A stretch of 64,000 nt of DNA, from contig KL647315.1 of NCBI GenBank assembly GCA_000727475.1, positions 1,166,051 through 1,230,050 on the forward strand, written 5' to 3'. This document shows, piece after piece, positions 11,676 to 23,516 of this stretch. This stretch comes from Sarcocystis neurona. Its lineage: Eukaryota > Apicomplexa > Conoidasida > Eucoccidiorida > Sarcocystidae. Made by a program: the position numbers and the translations under genes. The notes under the pieces are model-generated. The model did no database searches. It had not been told where the DNA came from and saw nothing but the letters and a program-made list of their open reading frames with translations. How positions within the stretch are numbered: the first letter of the stretch is position 1; every line of letters starts with the position of its first letter.

Positions 11676-14600
11676 CTACTCTGCAGTCTCGGCTGCTGCT
11701 GCAATGTAATCCTCTGCTCCTGCCCCTGGCGCTGCAGTTGCGGAGTCTGCTCTCGGAACAGCCGCAGCGCCTTCGGCAGCATTTCTGGCATTGTTTTGTA
11801 CCGTTTCCGCTGACACATCGGAAGCGGCCGGTGCTTTTTCTCCGGACGCACAACGTTCCTGTTGACCAGAGGAATCAGCAGGTTGTTGTTTCTCGCGACT
11901 CTTCTCCTTTCCTGGAGAAAGGCGAGCGGCAACAGCAACAGCATCGCCGCGGCCTTCGCCTGGTCCTGCGCCTTGATCCGCCGCTGCGGCTTGATCCGCT
12001 TCTATGACTTCATCCGCTACTGCGGCTTGGTCCGCTGTTTCACCTGTGGGCGCTCTGCAACTCCACTTGCAGCATCCACCCACTGCGTCTCGGCCTTCCA
12101 GTGCCTGCTTTTGAACTTCCGGCGCTCCAAGAGTCCTTTCTCGTATAGTCTGCTGCTGCTGCTGTCCACGCTCGTCACCCCCAGTCCACCTGCCGCGGCC
12201 ATCCGCGGTACCCCCTGCAGCTGACGGCTGGCGCTGCTCACCTGCGGTGCCGCTCTGCGCTATCCCAGCCGCAGCTGAAGCATCACTAGCGTCCACAGAT
12301 GATGATGAAGAGATAGAAGGTAAAAACGATCCTAGATGTGCCGACGCAATATATCCAGGCGGCGAAAATGCAGGACTCATTGCCGCAGCATCACCAGAAC
12401 CCGGCGAGCTGTCGACGCCTAAGAGTTGCGGCGTGCATACACCCGAAGCCGCGATAACAGAACTCTCAGCTGCACCAGGGGGATTTACCTCAGGAGCAGC
12501 AGCAGCTGCGAAAGGAGAAACATTGCTTCCTGCTCCCGAAGACGCAGATGATGAGACAGCTGCATGGACGCCAGGAGCAGCGACGGCGGCGAACGGTAGG
12601 CCATGGGGATTACCAATAGATGACGGAGCCACACTACCACCACTAGCAACAAAGGCAACTGCACTGTGCGAAGAAGCACCAGCAGCCACTGCATTTCCAC
12701 CATCAGAATGAACGAAAATCCGTGGCTCGTTCCCTTTATGGTGTTGCACAGCTGGTGTGCACTGAGCTGCTGCCGAGTTTGCTGCAGCACCAACAGCAGC
12801 ATCTCTGCCGGCAACACGAGCAGCAGGCGTGCTGTACCCTTCTGTGAACGCTGCAGACTGTATCTGCAGTCCTGCAAGAGCACCTAGGTGCACAAGAGCG
12901 TTAAGCAGCAGAATTTGCACTTCTACTTCCATTTCATTCGGAAGACGATTCTTTCGAATACACTGTGCGAACAGTTTCAAATAGGGAGCTAGCACTATCC
13001 TCTCAGTGTCCGGCTCCACCTGCTGCCCTCTAGAAACTGCCTTAGTAGCAACCTTGTCCGCCGTCGGCTCTCCACTGGCGCTGTCTCCTCTTCCTGTTGC
13101 TGTCCCGTTAAAATCGCCAGTCTCGCCCTCCGTGGCGTCTCCGCCCCCGCTGCTACTACTGCTGTTCCTGCTGGTACTCACGCCCCCAGCAGTCGCACTG
13201 TCTACGTTTTCCCCCTTCACTGTACCTCTCACATGGCTGCTGCCGCTGCTGCGACGTCGCTGTTGCTGCTCAGAGTGCAGTTGCTTCGGCGGCAGCACAG
13301 CGCCGCTGCAGAGCTGCCGATGTGCATGCAGGGCTCTCGTCCAGTCGTCTAGTCGAGCTGCTAAGTAGTTGAAACTACTCGATTCGAAGGAGTACTGACA
13401 CAACAACGAAGGAATGCATATCTCCTGCAAATTCTTCAGGATGTGGCAAATAGCATTTCTCATAACTCCCACAGCCTCTGCTCCGCCTCCGTCTTCCACC
13501 CCTCCAGATGCTGCTGCTGCTGCTGCACTCGCTGCTGCTGCAGCGGCAGCAGCACTCGCTGCTGCAGCTGCTGCACCATCCTGCGTCTGCAGCGGAACGA
13601 GACTCAGCGGCGGTACAGGACGACCCCCACCAACTCCTGACAAAATGCTCTCTCCTCCTCCTCCAACAGCAGCACCTGCGATACCGCTGCTGTCTCCCGC
13701 TGCTGGTGTCTCCTGCTGCTGCTGCTGCGCGGCCAGTATAAACGCCGTGGTGCTACTACTGCTACTACTCCTGCCGCTATCTGACGTAGGTACATGCAAC
13801 AATCGCTTCCCTCTCTCCTCGGAAGACGGCTTGGGAGCTTGTGACTCGGGGACATCCACTGTACAACTCCCTCCTCCGTCCCCTTGAAAAGCGCTGCAAC
13901 CGTCTGCTGACGCAGCCCTGCCTCCACCTCCTTCGCATGCTTCTCTCGTACCTGCTGAGTGGCTTTCCGCTGCTTCCAAGGCGCGCGAAGTGACACCACC
14001 AGCGTCACGAAAAGCAGCCTTCCGCCGCAGCTGACACGCCTCCTCATCCTCCCCCTCTCCCTCTTCCTTCACTGGCACGCGCGCTGTCACTGGCTTCTGC
14101 TGTCGCACCGTCTGCTCCACACGAGACGACAGCGCAGCCAGTCCCCGACTCTGCTCAGAGAAGCCACGACACTGGGAAACGCCTCCTTCCCCCCCACGCC
14201 GGCTGCTAGTTTCGTCGTCCTTCTCATCAAAATCGGCATCTTCTGCAGAGCGCCGGCCACCAGCAGCAGTAGCAGCATCGCTGCCTTTGAAGGAGGCAGT
14301 ACCTGCAATGCTGCCCGCAGACGACGGAGTGAAGACCGAACCGGGAGAGCATGCCGCAGCATCTGCACGAGGATCGCGGCCTTCAGCAGCAGGTGGCACA
14401 CCTGTGTTTGCTGTCATGGCAGAATTGGCGACCGTGCAGAACGACGAAAACGGAGGGGGTCCAGGGCCGAGCGATGCACCACGGTGTGGAGGCAGGAAAC
14501 AAGCTGCATGCGTCTGTCGGCGGCTGCTATCGACTGCTGCCGCTGCAGCTGCAGCAGAATCCGGCGACGGAGGAGGCGGCGCAGCAACAGCAGCAAGAGG

Positions 14601-15517
14601 AAGAGACAGGAGCGGCTGGTTTGCATGGGACAGCAAACCTGCTCCGTAGTAGAAAGACGCTTCACTGCTGCTGTCTGCCTGAATTGTTCGGAAGGGGTAG
14701 TACGAGGGATACGCCCCTGCAGCAAACTGATTAGCTGCAGCGCTACTAACGGATACAGGCCCCGAGGCTGCTGGAATCACGCTTAACATGCCTGCGGCTC
14801 CACCTCCAGGTGACGGCGCAGCTGTTGCTGCTGCAGGCGACGGAGGACGTCGTGCTCCTGCTTCATTTGCTGCTGTTGATGCGGAAGAGGCCGCAGACGT
14901 CAGTCCCCCTCCTCCTACACTTCCTGCGTCCTTGGCGCTCGCGAATCGACCAGCAGAGTCAAGTGCAACAGGAGCCGAGAGACCGCCTCCCCGACACTGC
15001 GTGCTACCGCAGTAGCTCCCTTCCTCTGCCAGCGCTCGTGCCGCTGCTTCTCCTGGCTGCGACAAAGCTGAAACAGCCGCACCCGAGCTTCCCTGCTGTG
15101 CACGCTCGCTGCTGCCGCTGTTGCTGCACCTCTCTCCATCATTCATGGCGGAAGCAACATCCTGCTGCGACGGCTCCTCCCGCTGCTGCTGTAGACAGGC
15201 CGACGCAGTCGACCCCGTTGCCTCTGATGCTGATGCGCCCCCCCCCCCTCCCCTCCTGCGCTGCCGCTGCTACTGCTAGACGTGTCTCCACTCCGACACC
15301 TGCCACCTCCCGTTGCTGCTCCTTCTCCTTCTCCTCCTGCCTGCTGCTGCTGCTGTCTACCCGCTTCCGCTGTCCCTGCTCCACGCGCACACTCAGGAGG
15401 ATTGCTGCTGCCGCTGCCACGTCGCAGATGATGTGGAGCCGCACTTGGTGGTGAGCTCGGATTTGAAGAGCACGTGGACGCAGAAAAACTCGGACTCGCC
15501 GCACTGCGTTGATCTCC
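11676..15517 (-). CDS. ApiAP2 gene, last exon with split ACDC domain
   Basis: From the ATG at 15146 the frame is open for 1,156 codons to a stop at 11676. It carries an ACDC (AP2-coincident) domain in two pieces: a helical block at about 13464-13309 (AICHILKNLQEICIPSLL... LDDWTRAL) and a second at about 13008-12866 (LAPYLKLFAQCIRKNRLPNE... ALVHLGALAG). They are separated by about 97 residues of Ser/Gly/Gln-rich filler. ACDC domains are known from apicomplexan AP2 proteins. The coding sense continues upstream of 15146 (QQQREEPSQQDVASAM). Beyond an 11-C run at 15238-15248 it continues in another frame (GDQRSAASPSFSAST...) back to an acceptor TTTGGTCCAG at 15518. That acceptor is in phase 0 with the donor of the AP2 exon. 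I therefore join it to the AP2 exon as its C-terminal part; the homopolymer is a likely indel. The tail after the ACDC domain is Ala/Gly/Glu-rich. Confidence 0.85.
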
Positions 15518-16598
15518 CTGGACCAAACACATATGAGTGTTTAGGTCTACATGCATGTGTACAGAGTACAAATACACGCATACGTGTATTATATACGTAT
15601 TTCTACATACACACGGAGCCGTGCAAAAGTAGCTACACCACCATGTGTCTGTACATTGTCTCGGGCTGAGACTCGCCACCTGATGCAGAAGTCACTCACG
15701 AACACCACGGCCACCGCACAACTCGTTGGTGAGCGCGTATCATCAACACTAACAGCGCACACATATACATAAATAGTGAATACATATGTGTACATATCTT
15801 CTCATATATATATATACACACGCAGACATACACACATACGCATATATATATATGTGCACACGCAGGTAGATGTACTACAAATCCATGAAGACCAACTACA
15901 AATCTCTGGAGACAAGGAGTAAAAGACAAAAGAAGAAATCACAGCAGAGTACTCCGAGCGCGCAGCCTTTCGGCGTGCAACAGATTAGGTAATCGATATT
16001 TTATTGTTACCCGATCTGTTGTCCGTACAATAACCCACACCCCTGCGATAAGTGCACGTTTGAGACTCTGTATACAATCCACGCGAGGCGCACGTCTATG
16101 GTTCTGTATAATACGCCAAAATGACTCATAATGTCAAGAGAGAGACCTTTACGGCTGTACAGGCCTACTGCAGGGGGTGCCCTTCCTCGGGGTTCCGCAC
16201 ATGCCATACCGACGGGAAGAAGTCATGCGCAGTGTGCAGACACACCAAAGCTGCAGCGGCGCTCCATCAACTGCCGGAACGGCACATACTTAGGAACGCT
16301 AAAACATCCAAGACGACTCAGGCAGGCGCACGCATATGGACGGGGAATAACACGTAGATGCTTACTTGGACACTTACGCAATATAAGGACTACGTAAGCA
16401 TAAGTAGACAGATGTAAATGTGTCCTTATGTGCGTACACGGAGGCCCTTATCTTTTGCCTGTCTTACGATACGTACAGCCCCTCTCATTTATGGATGCCT
16501 ACAAATGTCGCAGCAGCGCAGGCAGGTGCTTTTCGGTACGTCCACGCTCCACTCCAGTTGTTCTTATACGCGGATTCTACATATGATCTCGGTCTTAC
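15518..16598 (-). other. Predicted phase-0 intron of the ApiAP2 gene
   Basis: The donor GTAAGA starts at 16598, directly after the GAA codon ending the AP2 exon. The acceptor is CAG at 15520-15518. The interior has AT-rich microsatellite stretches (for example around 15780-15860) and many stops in the exon frames. The reading frame entering at 15517 (GDQR...) agrees with phase 0. Read-through past 16598 would add only about 37 residues before a stop at 16485. Confidence 0.6.
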
Positions 16599-19500
16599 TT
16601 CTGTGGCGGAAGAAGCCGCAGCAGCAGGTGCGGCGCGGCCTGCACCACGTTCTTCTTTGCCAACGCCTCTATTTCCTGCAGCACCTGATGCTTCCCCCGC
16701 CGCTCGCTCCTGACGCTGCTGCTGCTGTTGCTCTTCCTCATCCCCCGGCTGCTGCAGGGAATGCTGCTGCGCGAAGCGCTGCTGCCGCTGCTGCATCTCC
16801 TGCTGCTGCATTTCTTGCTGTTGCCGCGTCTCCTGCTGTCGCTGTAACGACTCCTGCTGTCGCTGCAGCATCTCCTGCTCCTGCAATTCCTGCTGTTGCT
16901 GTTGCATCTCCTGCTGTTGCTGCTGCATCTCCCGCTGCTGCTGTTGCATTTCCTGCTGTCGCTGCAGCTCCTGTTGCTGTCCCTGCTGCGGTTGCTGGGG
17001 GCCTCTTGATCCTGTGGCAGCGGCAGCGGTCTGCTGCTGCCTCAGCTCTGCAGCAGCACTGCGTCTGAGCTGGTGATCCCTGTCCACTCTCGCCTTCTCC
17101 CTGCGTCTGTTGCGCCACTCTATAGCTCTCTCCCTTGCAACGCGGAAGCCATATTTTCTTATTGTGAAGATCTTCAAGATGTCTCTTCCGTCAGCCGTGC
17201 GAAATCGAACATTGCTGCCGCCTCCTGCTTTCCCTCTTCCTCCTGCTGCTGCACCAGCAGCTCCTCCGCCTCTTCCTGCCGCCGCCCCCCCAGCCGCAGC
17301 AGCACCTTCTGCAACATTCGTGCGCGTCACCACCCATGCCTTAAGAGTCTCGTGCCATTCCACAGCATCCTCCTGCGGCAGCTGAGCCACCCTTTCTGAG
17401 TAGTCTACCCTTCCTCCAGTTCCTTCATGTGCTGCTGTCCCTCCCCCCACTCTGCCGCTGCTAGCCCTTCCTGACGCACAGCTGAAGGGTCCTTCTGTCT
17501 GCGGGCCTCCTGCTGCTGCTCCGATCCGTGCTGCGGCCGCTGCTGTGCCGCCTCCCGCTGCGGCGCTTCCTCCCACGTAGCCACTGCTGCTGTTGTACGC
17601 CGGTGTTGCAGTAAGCTGCTGCGTGTCTGCTGCTGCTGCTTCCAGTTGCTGTGGCTCCGCTGCTGCTGCTGCTACTTGCTGCGGATCTGCTCCTGAAAGC
17701 AACCGACCGCCGTCCGGCCCGTACGTCATACTCACACTTCCCGATCGTCCCTCTGGTACACCTCCTGCTGCCGCTGCTGCAAACGCAGAGCTGCCGCTCG
17801 GCACGACAAGCATAGGAAAGAGTTGCTGCTGCTGCTGGATTTCGAATCGCGCCTGCAGCTGGTCGTACTGTCCTCCAGGACCATCTGCTCTCGAGTCAAG
17901 TCCGCCTGCTGCTATCATGCGTCCTGAAGTCAGCTGCATCTGCGCCTGCTGGAGGAAATGCTGCTGCTGCAGCAGCTGCTGTTGCATTTGCTGCTGCATC
18001 TGTTGCTGCACTTGCATTTGCTGCTGCGGCTCTTCCCTTCCTGATGCCGCTCCTAAACTCCGACTATACAGCCCCTGTTCCTGTGCACTACTCTCCATCA
18101 CCTGCTGCAATGCAGAAGTCGCGCCGCCTCCGGCCAGCTGCTGTCGCACTAGCAGCTGTTGCTCTGCCGTCGCGGCGTCCCCGGCAGTTCCGCTCGGCGT
18201 GCCTCCGCTCACTGCAGCTGCTGTTCCCGAATCTCTCCTGCTGCGAGCGTCTCCTGCTGCTGCAGCTGCTGTATTCTGCGCACTTTTTACAGCAGAGTCT
18301 TCGGCAGCAGCAGCATCAGAGATAGCAGGAGCACCGGCTGCAGATCCCGCAACAGCAGCAGGAGTTGCCGCAACTCCCGCTGACGCCCCGCTGCTGCTGG
18401 CCGCAAGGACCAACCCTACAGTCGCCTGTCTCCGTCTCTGCTGCATCGCAAGCGCAGCCTGTCTCCTCGTGAGAAGCGCCAGTTGATGGGCTCTGCGGAA
18501 CCCATGTTTATTCACTGTAAAATATCGAATAACGCGTCTCCCCCCTTCATGCCAAAAAGCCCTCCATATCATCCGAGCACTATCATAATAAACTCCTGGC
18601 ACCTTCACCATCTCCTTCGCTCTTTCAGCTAAAGCTGCCGGGTCTAGAGCCAGTCCTCTCTCTCCTGCCGCTGGAGAAAGCTGGCCTGAAAGATGCAACC
18701 CTTGCTGCTGTGTGTCTCCTCCTCCTCCAGCGCCGCTGCTGCCTCCGGCCGCTGTCGTCGCGCCACCTCCTCCCCCACATCCCATACCCCCTCCTGCGGC
18801 TCCCCCACCCTCCAGGGACCCCATCCCCCGACTAACTCCTGCTGCTGCTGCCGCAGCCACTGCCGCTGCTTGTGCAGCGTCGTACTCTGCCAAAGCAGCT
18901 GCTGCAGCAGGGTCGCTCAGCTGCCGAGACAGAATTAAAGACCCCCCACTTCTTGGAGGAATAAGTTCACTGGGACGCGGAGGCAGCAGCAGCGCGTCTC
19001 CTCCTCCTCCCTGCTGCTGCAGCTGGACGAATCCGCGTGCCGCTCCTGCTCCTCCTCTTTGACTGCCTCCGCTCCACCGGCCCTCTGAAGACGCACCGCC
19101 CCGCAGATCTTCGCCCACGTGCTGCCGCTGCTGTCCACCTGCATCAGCAAGCCCGTGGTGTCCAGCACCACCTGTGCCTTCCTTCGAAGCCTCCGCAAGT
19201 CCCTCCGCCGCAGCTAGCGACTGCTGCCGCGTGCCTTCCACTCCGCTCGCTCCCACCCTCGTGAACAATTCGACGCTGTCGCCGCTGCCACTTCTGCCCC
19301 CAAATGTCGCAGCACCTTCGGCTGCTGCTTCTCCTGCTGCTTCCCCTTCGCCTGCCGCTTCCGCCTCTGCCGCACACGCTGCGGCTGCAGCGGCAGCTGC
19401 TGCTGCTGCGCTGCCCTGCATATGAGGACCCTTCACCTTCTTCCTCTCCATCGCTCGCTCCTTCGTCTCTCTCGCCAGCTGCATAGCTGTCTCATGGCCA

Positions 19501-22500
19501 AATTTTGCTGCAGAGAAATATCGAAATTTTCTTTTCCCGCTGGTGGCGCACACCCATGACGCCCTCCAGCAATTCTGCTGTGGATCAAACCAGATCCCGC
19601 TATACTTCTTCGGTACATTTGTACTGGTTCCCCCTCCTTTCCCTGCAACACCGGCAGCATTCGCCACGTTTCCCGTAGAAGCCGGCGCAGCAGCTGCGCC
19701 TGCACTACTAGTGCTGCCGTCTCCTGCTGCTGCCGTACCCCCCTCAGCCGCGGCCCCCACGTTACCTCCTGCAGCTGATGCTGCAGCAGCATGGCGCCGT
19801 GCTGCTGCTCGTCCGCGACCGCTGGACATTGTTGGTTGACCACTCCCCGCTGCACCTGCTGCACTAGCTGTTGCGTCTCCTGTTGACGGATTTTTCAAGC
19901 GCGGGGAGGTGGTCAGGGCGACGCCGGCGTCTTCCGCCGCTGCTCCTGCGGTTGTGTCTGAATTCCCCGCAGCAGCAAGAGACGAAGAAGCAGCAGCAGC
20001 TACTGCATTGGCTGCTGCTGCCGCCGCTGCTCCAGCGGAAGGCGACAGAGGTCCTGCGGCTGACGAAGCAAGTTCGCCGGCTCCCGCGCCGCCCCCTGCC
20101 AAAGGCGACAGGAGAGACGCGGAAAGGAGGGGCGAGGGTGACACGGCTGAGGCGCCGAGCACCGAGGGAGGAGACGAGGCAGTGAGTCCTGCACCAAGAA
20201 AAGGCGAGGCTCCCATATTATTGCTGCTGCACGGGGGAAGCGGAAGAGCAGCAGGCTGTGCAGAAGAACAGAAAGAGGGCATCATGGGAGACAGCATCGT
20301 CGCAGCAAAGCCGGTGCCTAGACTACGAGGAGTCTGCTGCTGCAGCTCGCCGCCAGCTGCCGCAGTAGCGGAGCCCATTGACCCTCCGAAGACGTTTCCT
20401 GGGACATACGGATTTGTATGGGGAAGCGAAGATACGTGATTTGACGCATGGGGGAAAACAGACACTGCTGCTCTTGCGGGAGATGAAGAGGAAGACGGGG
20501 CAGAAGAGGAGTGAGAGGGTGGTGCCGCAGAAGTCACCCACCCAGACGGAGCGAAGGAATAGTAGGGCAGTGCGTACACGCCAGGCATCATCACCCCCTG
20601 CGCGGCAGCCGCATGCGCCGGCAGCAGTGCAGCTCCCGCTGGCGCCGTCTCCGCACCAGACCCGGAGGAGCCTCCTGCTGCTCCAGCGCACTGCAGCTGC
20701 TGCTGGTGTGCCGCCGCCCCCCCCCCCGCTAGATGCTGCTGCGGCTGCTCATGCTGCTGCTGCTGTGAAGTAGGTGAAACAGCCCCGGACGAGACGGACG
20801 ACGAAGGCGGAAGAAGGAAGGGCGAGGAAAGCGAACGCGGGAGCAGAGGCAGCGCTGCTGCCGCCGCCGTAGAGCAGCTGTCGTACATCAGCTGCTGCTG
20901 CTGCGGCTGCTGCTGCATCGAGAAGGTGTTGTAAGACGGAAGCTGGGCAGAGCGAGACAACCCGAGAGGCAGCGGGTCCGCTGAAGCAGCAGCAGCAGGG
21001 TAGGCACTGTCGCTGCTGGGGACGCGGATACAGCTCGTGGGACCCGAAGATGAAGGATTTGCCAACGAAGAAGAGAAGAAAGTGGAAGGTGGTGTTATGG
21101 CGGTTCCCTTGGTGCCCGTGGCGTTTACAGAAGTCGGAGGGGGAAAAACACCAGCAGACGCTACCTGAGCTGTTGCTGCTGCGTCACTGTCTCTTGGTGC
21201 TCCTCCTCGAGTAGATTCGACCGAAAAAGAAAGTTCAGCAGGAGAGGCACTTGGGAGCTCACGTGCAGCAGCCGCGGCACGCAGAGGAAACGCACCAGCG
21301 GAAGTAACACTGCTGCTTCTTTCAGAAGCACCAGCTGCACGCCCTACAGCGCAGAGTCGCTGGTCACCGGCGACACCCCTGTCCGCTGCTGATTCATGTG
21401 CATGAAGTGTAGACGGCAACCGCAGCAGGAACGGCCTCTGCTGCTGCTGCTCGTTCTCCTCTACGTGCTGTTGCTGTTGACACGGTCCGAGCTGCCGCTG
21501 CTGCTGTACAAGCAGCTGGTAGTCCTGCACACAAAAACCCTGCTGCTGCTGCCGTCTGACAGACTGCTGCAACAGCTGTGGCTCGAAATACCTCTGTTGC
21601 TGTTCCTTGTCTACCCGTCCCTCGTAGCCCTGTTGCTGCTGCTCCTGTTGGTGCTGCTCCTGTTGTTGTTGCTCCTGCTCCTGTTCTGATTGGCGCAGGA
21701 GCTGCTGTTGCTCGCACCCTGTAGAAGATGCGTTTACGGAGGCGCTTTTCCAGTGGCTGTCTCCGCCAAACGGAGGAGACGGCTGCAGCAGATGTGAGGA
21801 ATACAGAACCTCAGGACAGAAGGCCTGACGAATGCCGCTGCTGCTGTCTGCTTGCTCTTCTGCTGGGCTGGTGCTCAAGCTCGTACTCCTGCTGAACGAC
21901 GCCTGTGATAAATAGCTACTGTGCTGCAGCTGCTGCCCTTCGTGTGGCTGCTGACGTTCCTGCCCCGGCTGAAGCCCGCAGACCGGCGTCAGCGGTGGCG
22001 GGGGGTGCTGCTCTTCGTGGACAAAGAAAATCTGCTTTCCGTACGCTTTCCGCTGTTGCTCTTCAAACGAAAACGTTGCAGCAGCAGCATCAGCACTGCG
22101 CAACAGTCCTCCCCCTCCCCTTTCTCCTCCTGTTTGTGGCGCTCCGCTGTTTTGTTCTGCTGCTGTTGCTGCTGGAAATGACACCTGTTGGCCCGCTCTT
22201 TCTGCTCTTTCCTCCACTGCACACACTGGACCTTCTGTTGCTGCTTTTCCTGTCGCCGCCTCCCCAGCAAATCCAGCAATCCCTGTTTGTTCGCGAGGCG
22301 CAGCTGCATACAGAAACCTCACGCTGCTGTCGCCGTTGCCGCTGCTGACGGTTGAGCACGTCGCAGCGCTCTCCCCGTCAAGAGAGCCGGCAGCAGAAGA
22401 GAGGGAAGACGCGGGAGTGCGCGCAGCAGCAGCAGGAGCGAAAGCTGCAGCACGGCCAGAAGAGAGAGCGCCACCAGGAGCGGAGGGGAAAGCAGCAGCA

Positions 22501-22694
22501 GCCTCTACAGTACACAGCCGCTCAATACACGCCCGTTGGTGTTGTCCCACAGAATTCGCCGTTGGCGACGAAGACGCTGTGCAAACGGTCGACGCCGGCG
22601 TCAAAGGCACCTGCTCCTCTCCTGCTGCTGCTGCGGCAGCAGCAACACTTGGGAAATGGCTCTGCACAAGTCCAGATGGAAGCGTCACGCGGAG
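16599..22694 (-). CDS. ApiAP2 transcription factor, main exon with three AP2 domains
   Basis: An open frame of about 2,030 codons. Residues counted from 22694. AP2-1 at about 1031-1086 (SGIWFDPQQNCWRASW... KFRYFSAAKFG, with a basic tail). AP2-2 at about 1365-1421 (VPGVYYDSARMIWRAFW... VIRYFTVNKHGFRRA). AP2-3 at about 1774-1870 (VEWHETLKAWVVTRTN, then a Gly/Ala insert, then ILKIFTIRKYGFRVARERA). ApiAP2 proteins are the main sequence-specific transcription factors of apicomplexans, and each AP2 domain is a three-stranded sheet plus helix that binds DNA. The rest is poly-Gln, poly-Ala and Ser-rich linker. An in-frame TGA at 22701-22703 lies just before the region and no ATG occurs until about residue 590. 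The exon therefore probably starts at the acceptor TCTCAG (AG at 22696-22695) and takes its start from an upstream exon. I cannot assign a one-to-one orthologue. Confidence 0.93.
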
Positions 22695-23516
22695 CTGAGA
22701 TCACAACGCACAGGGCCAGCAGCATCTCCCATGCTCACGCGCAGGGCTACACAAATATACGTAGACGCAAAAGAATACTTCACTAGTTGAGTGTGTCGGG
22801 TGTACATACATTTGGACGGACACGGACCTGTGAGGAAATGCACGTCCAGGTATTACACGAAGATGGTTCTCATCCCAGCTTCCTAATACATGGATACCCA
22901 GGCCCGCGACACGCACACACGTGGAGAGCACCACCTCCTCAGTAACATACAGAAGGGAAAATTTTACTTCCTTTTCGAGTGTGTTCCATAGGTGGCTCAC
23001 TTCTCACAGGAGGTACCCCCTTCTGTTCTCTTCTACACGTACTACGCTCTACTCTTGCGTATGTACATATACACACTAGGTACGCATACATGCACGCGCA
23101 TACATACACGCATAAGGAAGAGAAGTCGCTGCTTGGGGAGACCGGCGCCTACGAGAGCTACATCGCACGTGGAAACATTCGTAAAGGCCGAGGTAGACCG
23201 CCGCAGACGTGCAGTTAGTACGAATACAGGGAGGACGTTGACCTCCCCTATACAAACAAACAGATCCATACAGGAATGTGTAGGCGCGCACGGAGAGTGG
23301 TAACACACACTCGTATGCTGAGACGAAGCCATACACATGTATGCATGTACGGTGCGAGAAATGGACTAAGTCGCTGCTACTGTTACATGGAGATTAACGA
23401 GGCGGGTGTAAGTACGTTCCTGTGTACATGCAGAGACTGACAGATATGTAGGACGGCTGCGACGCAAGTAGAGAGTAGTACCACAAGCTCTGGAGAAGAC
23501 GCGGTGGGCAGTTCAC
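22695..23516 (-). other. Candidate phase-0 intron between Gln-rich exon and AP2 exon
   Basis: The donor CAG|GTGAAC at 23516 ends the Gln-rich frame between codons. The acceptor TCTCAG at 22695 opens the AP2 frame between codons. The interior is AT-richer, with short CA-type and TA-type repeats and many stops. Phase agreement supports a join but does not prove it. Confidence 0.4.
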
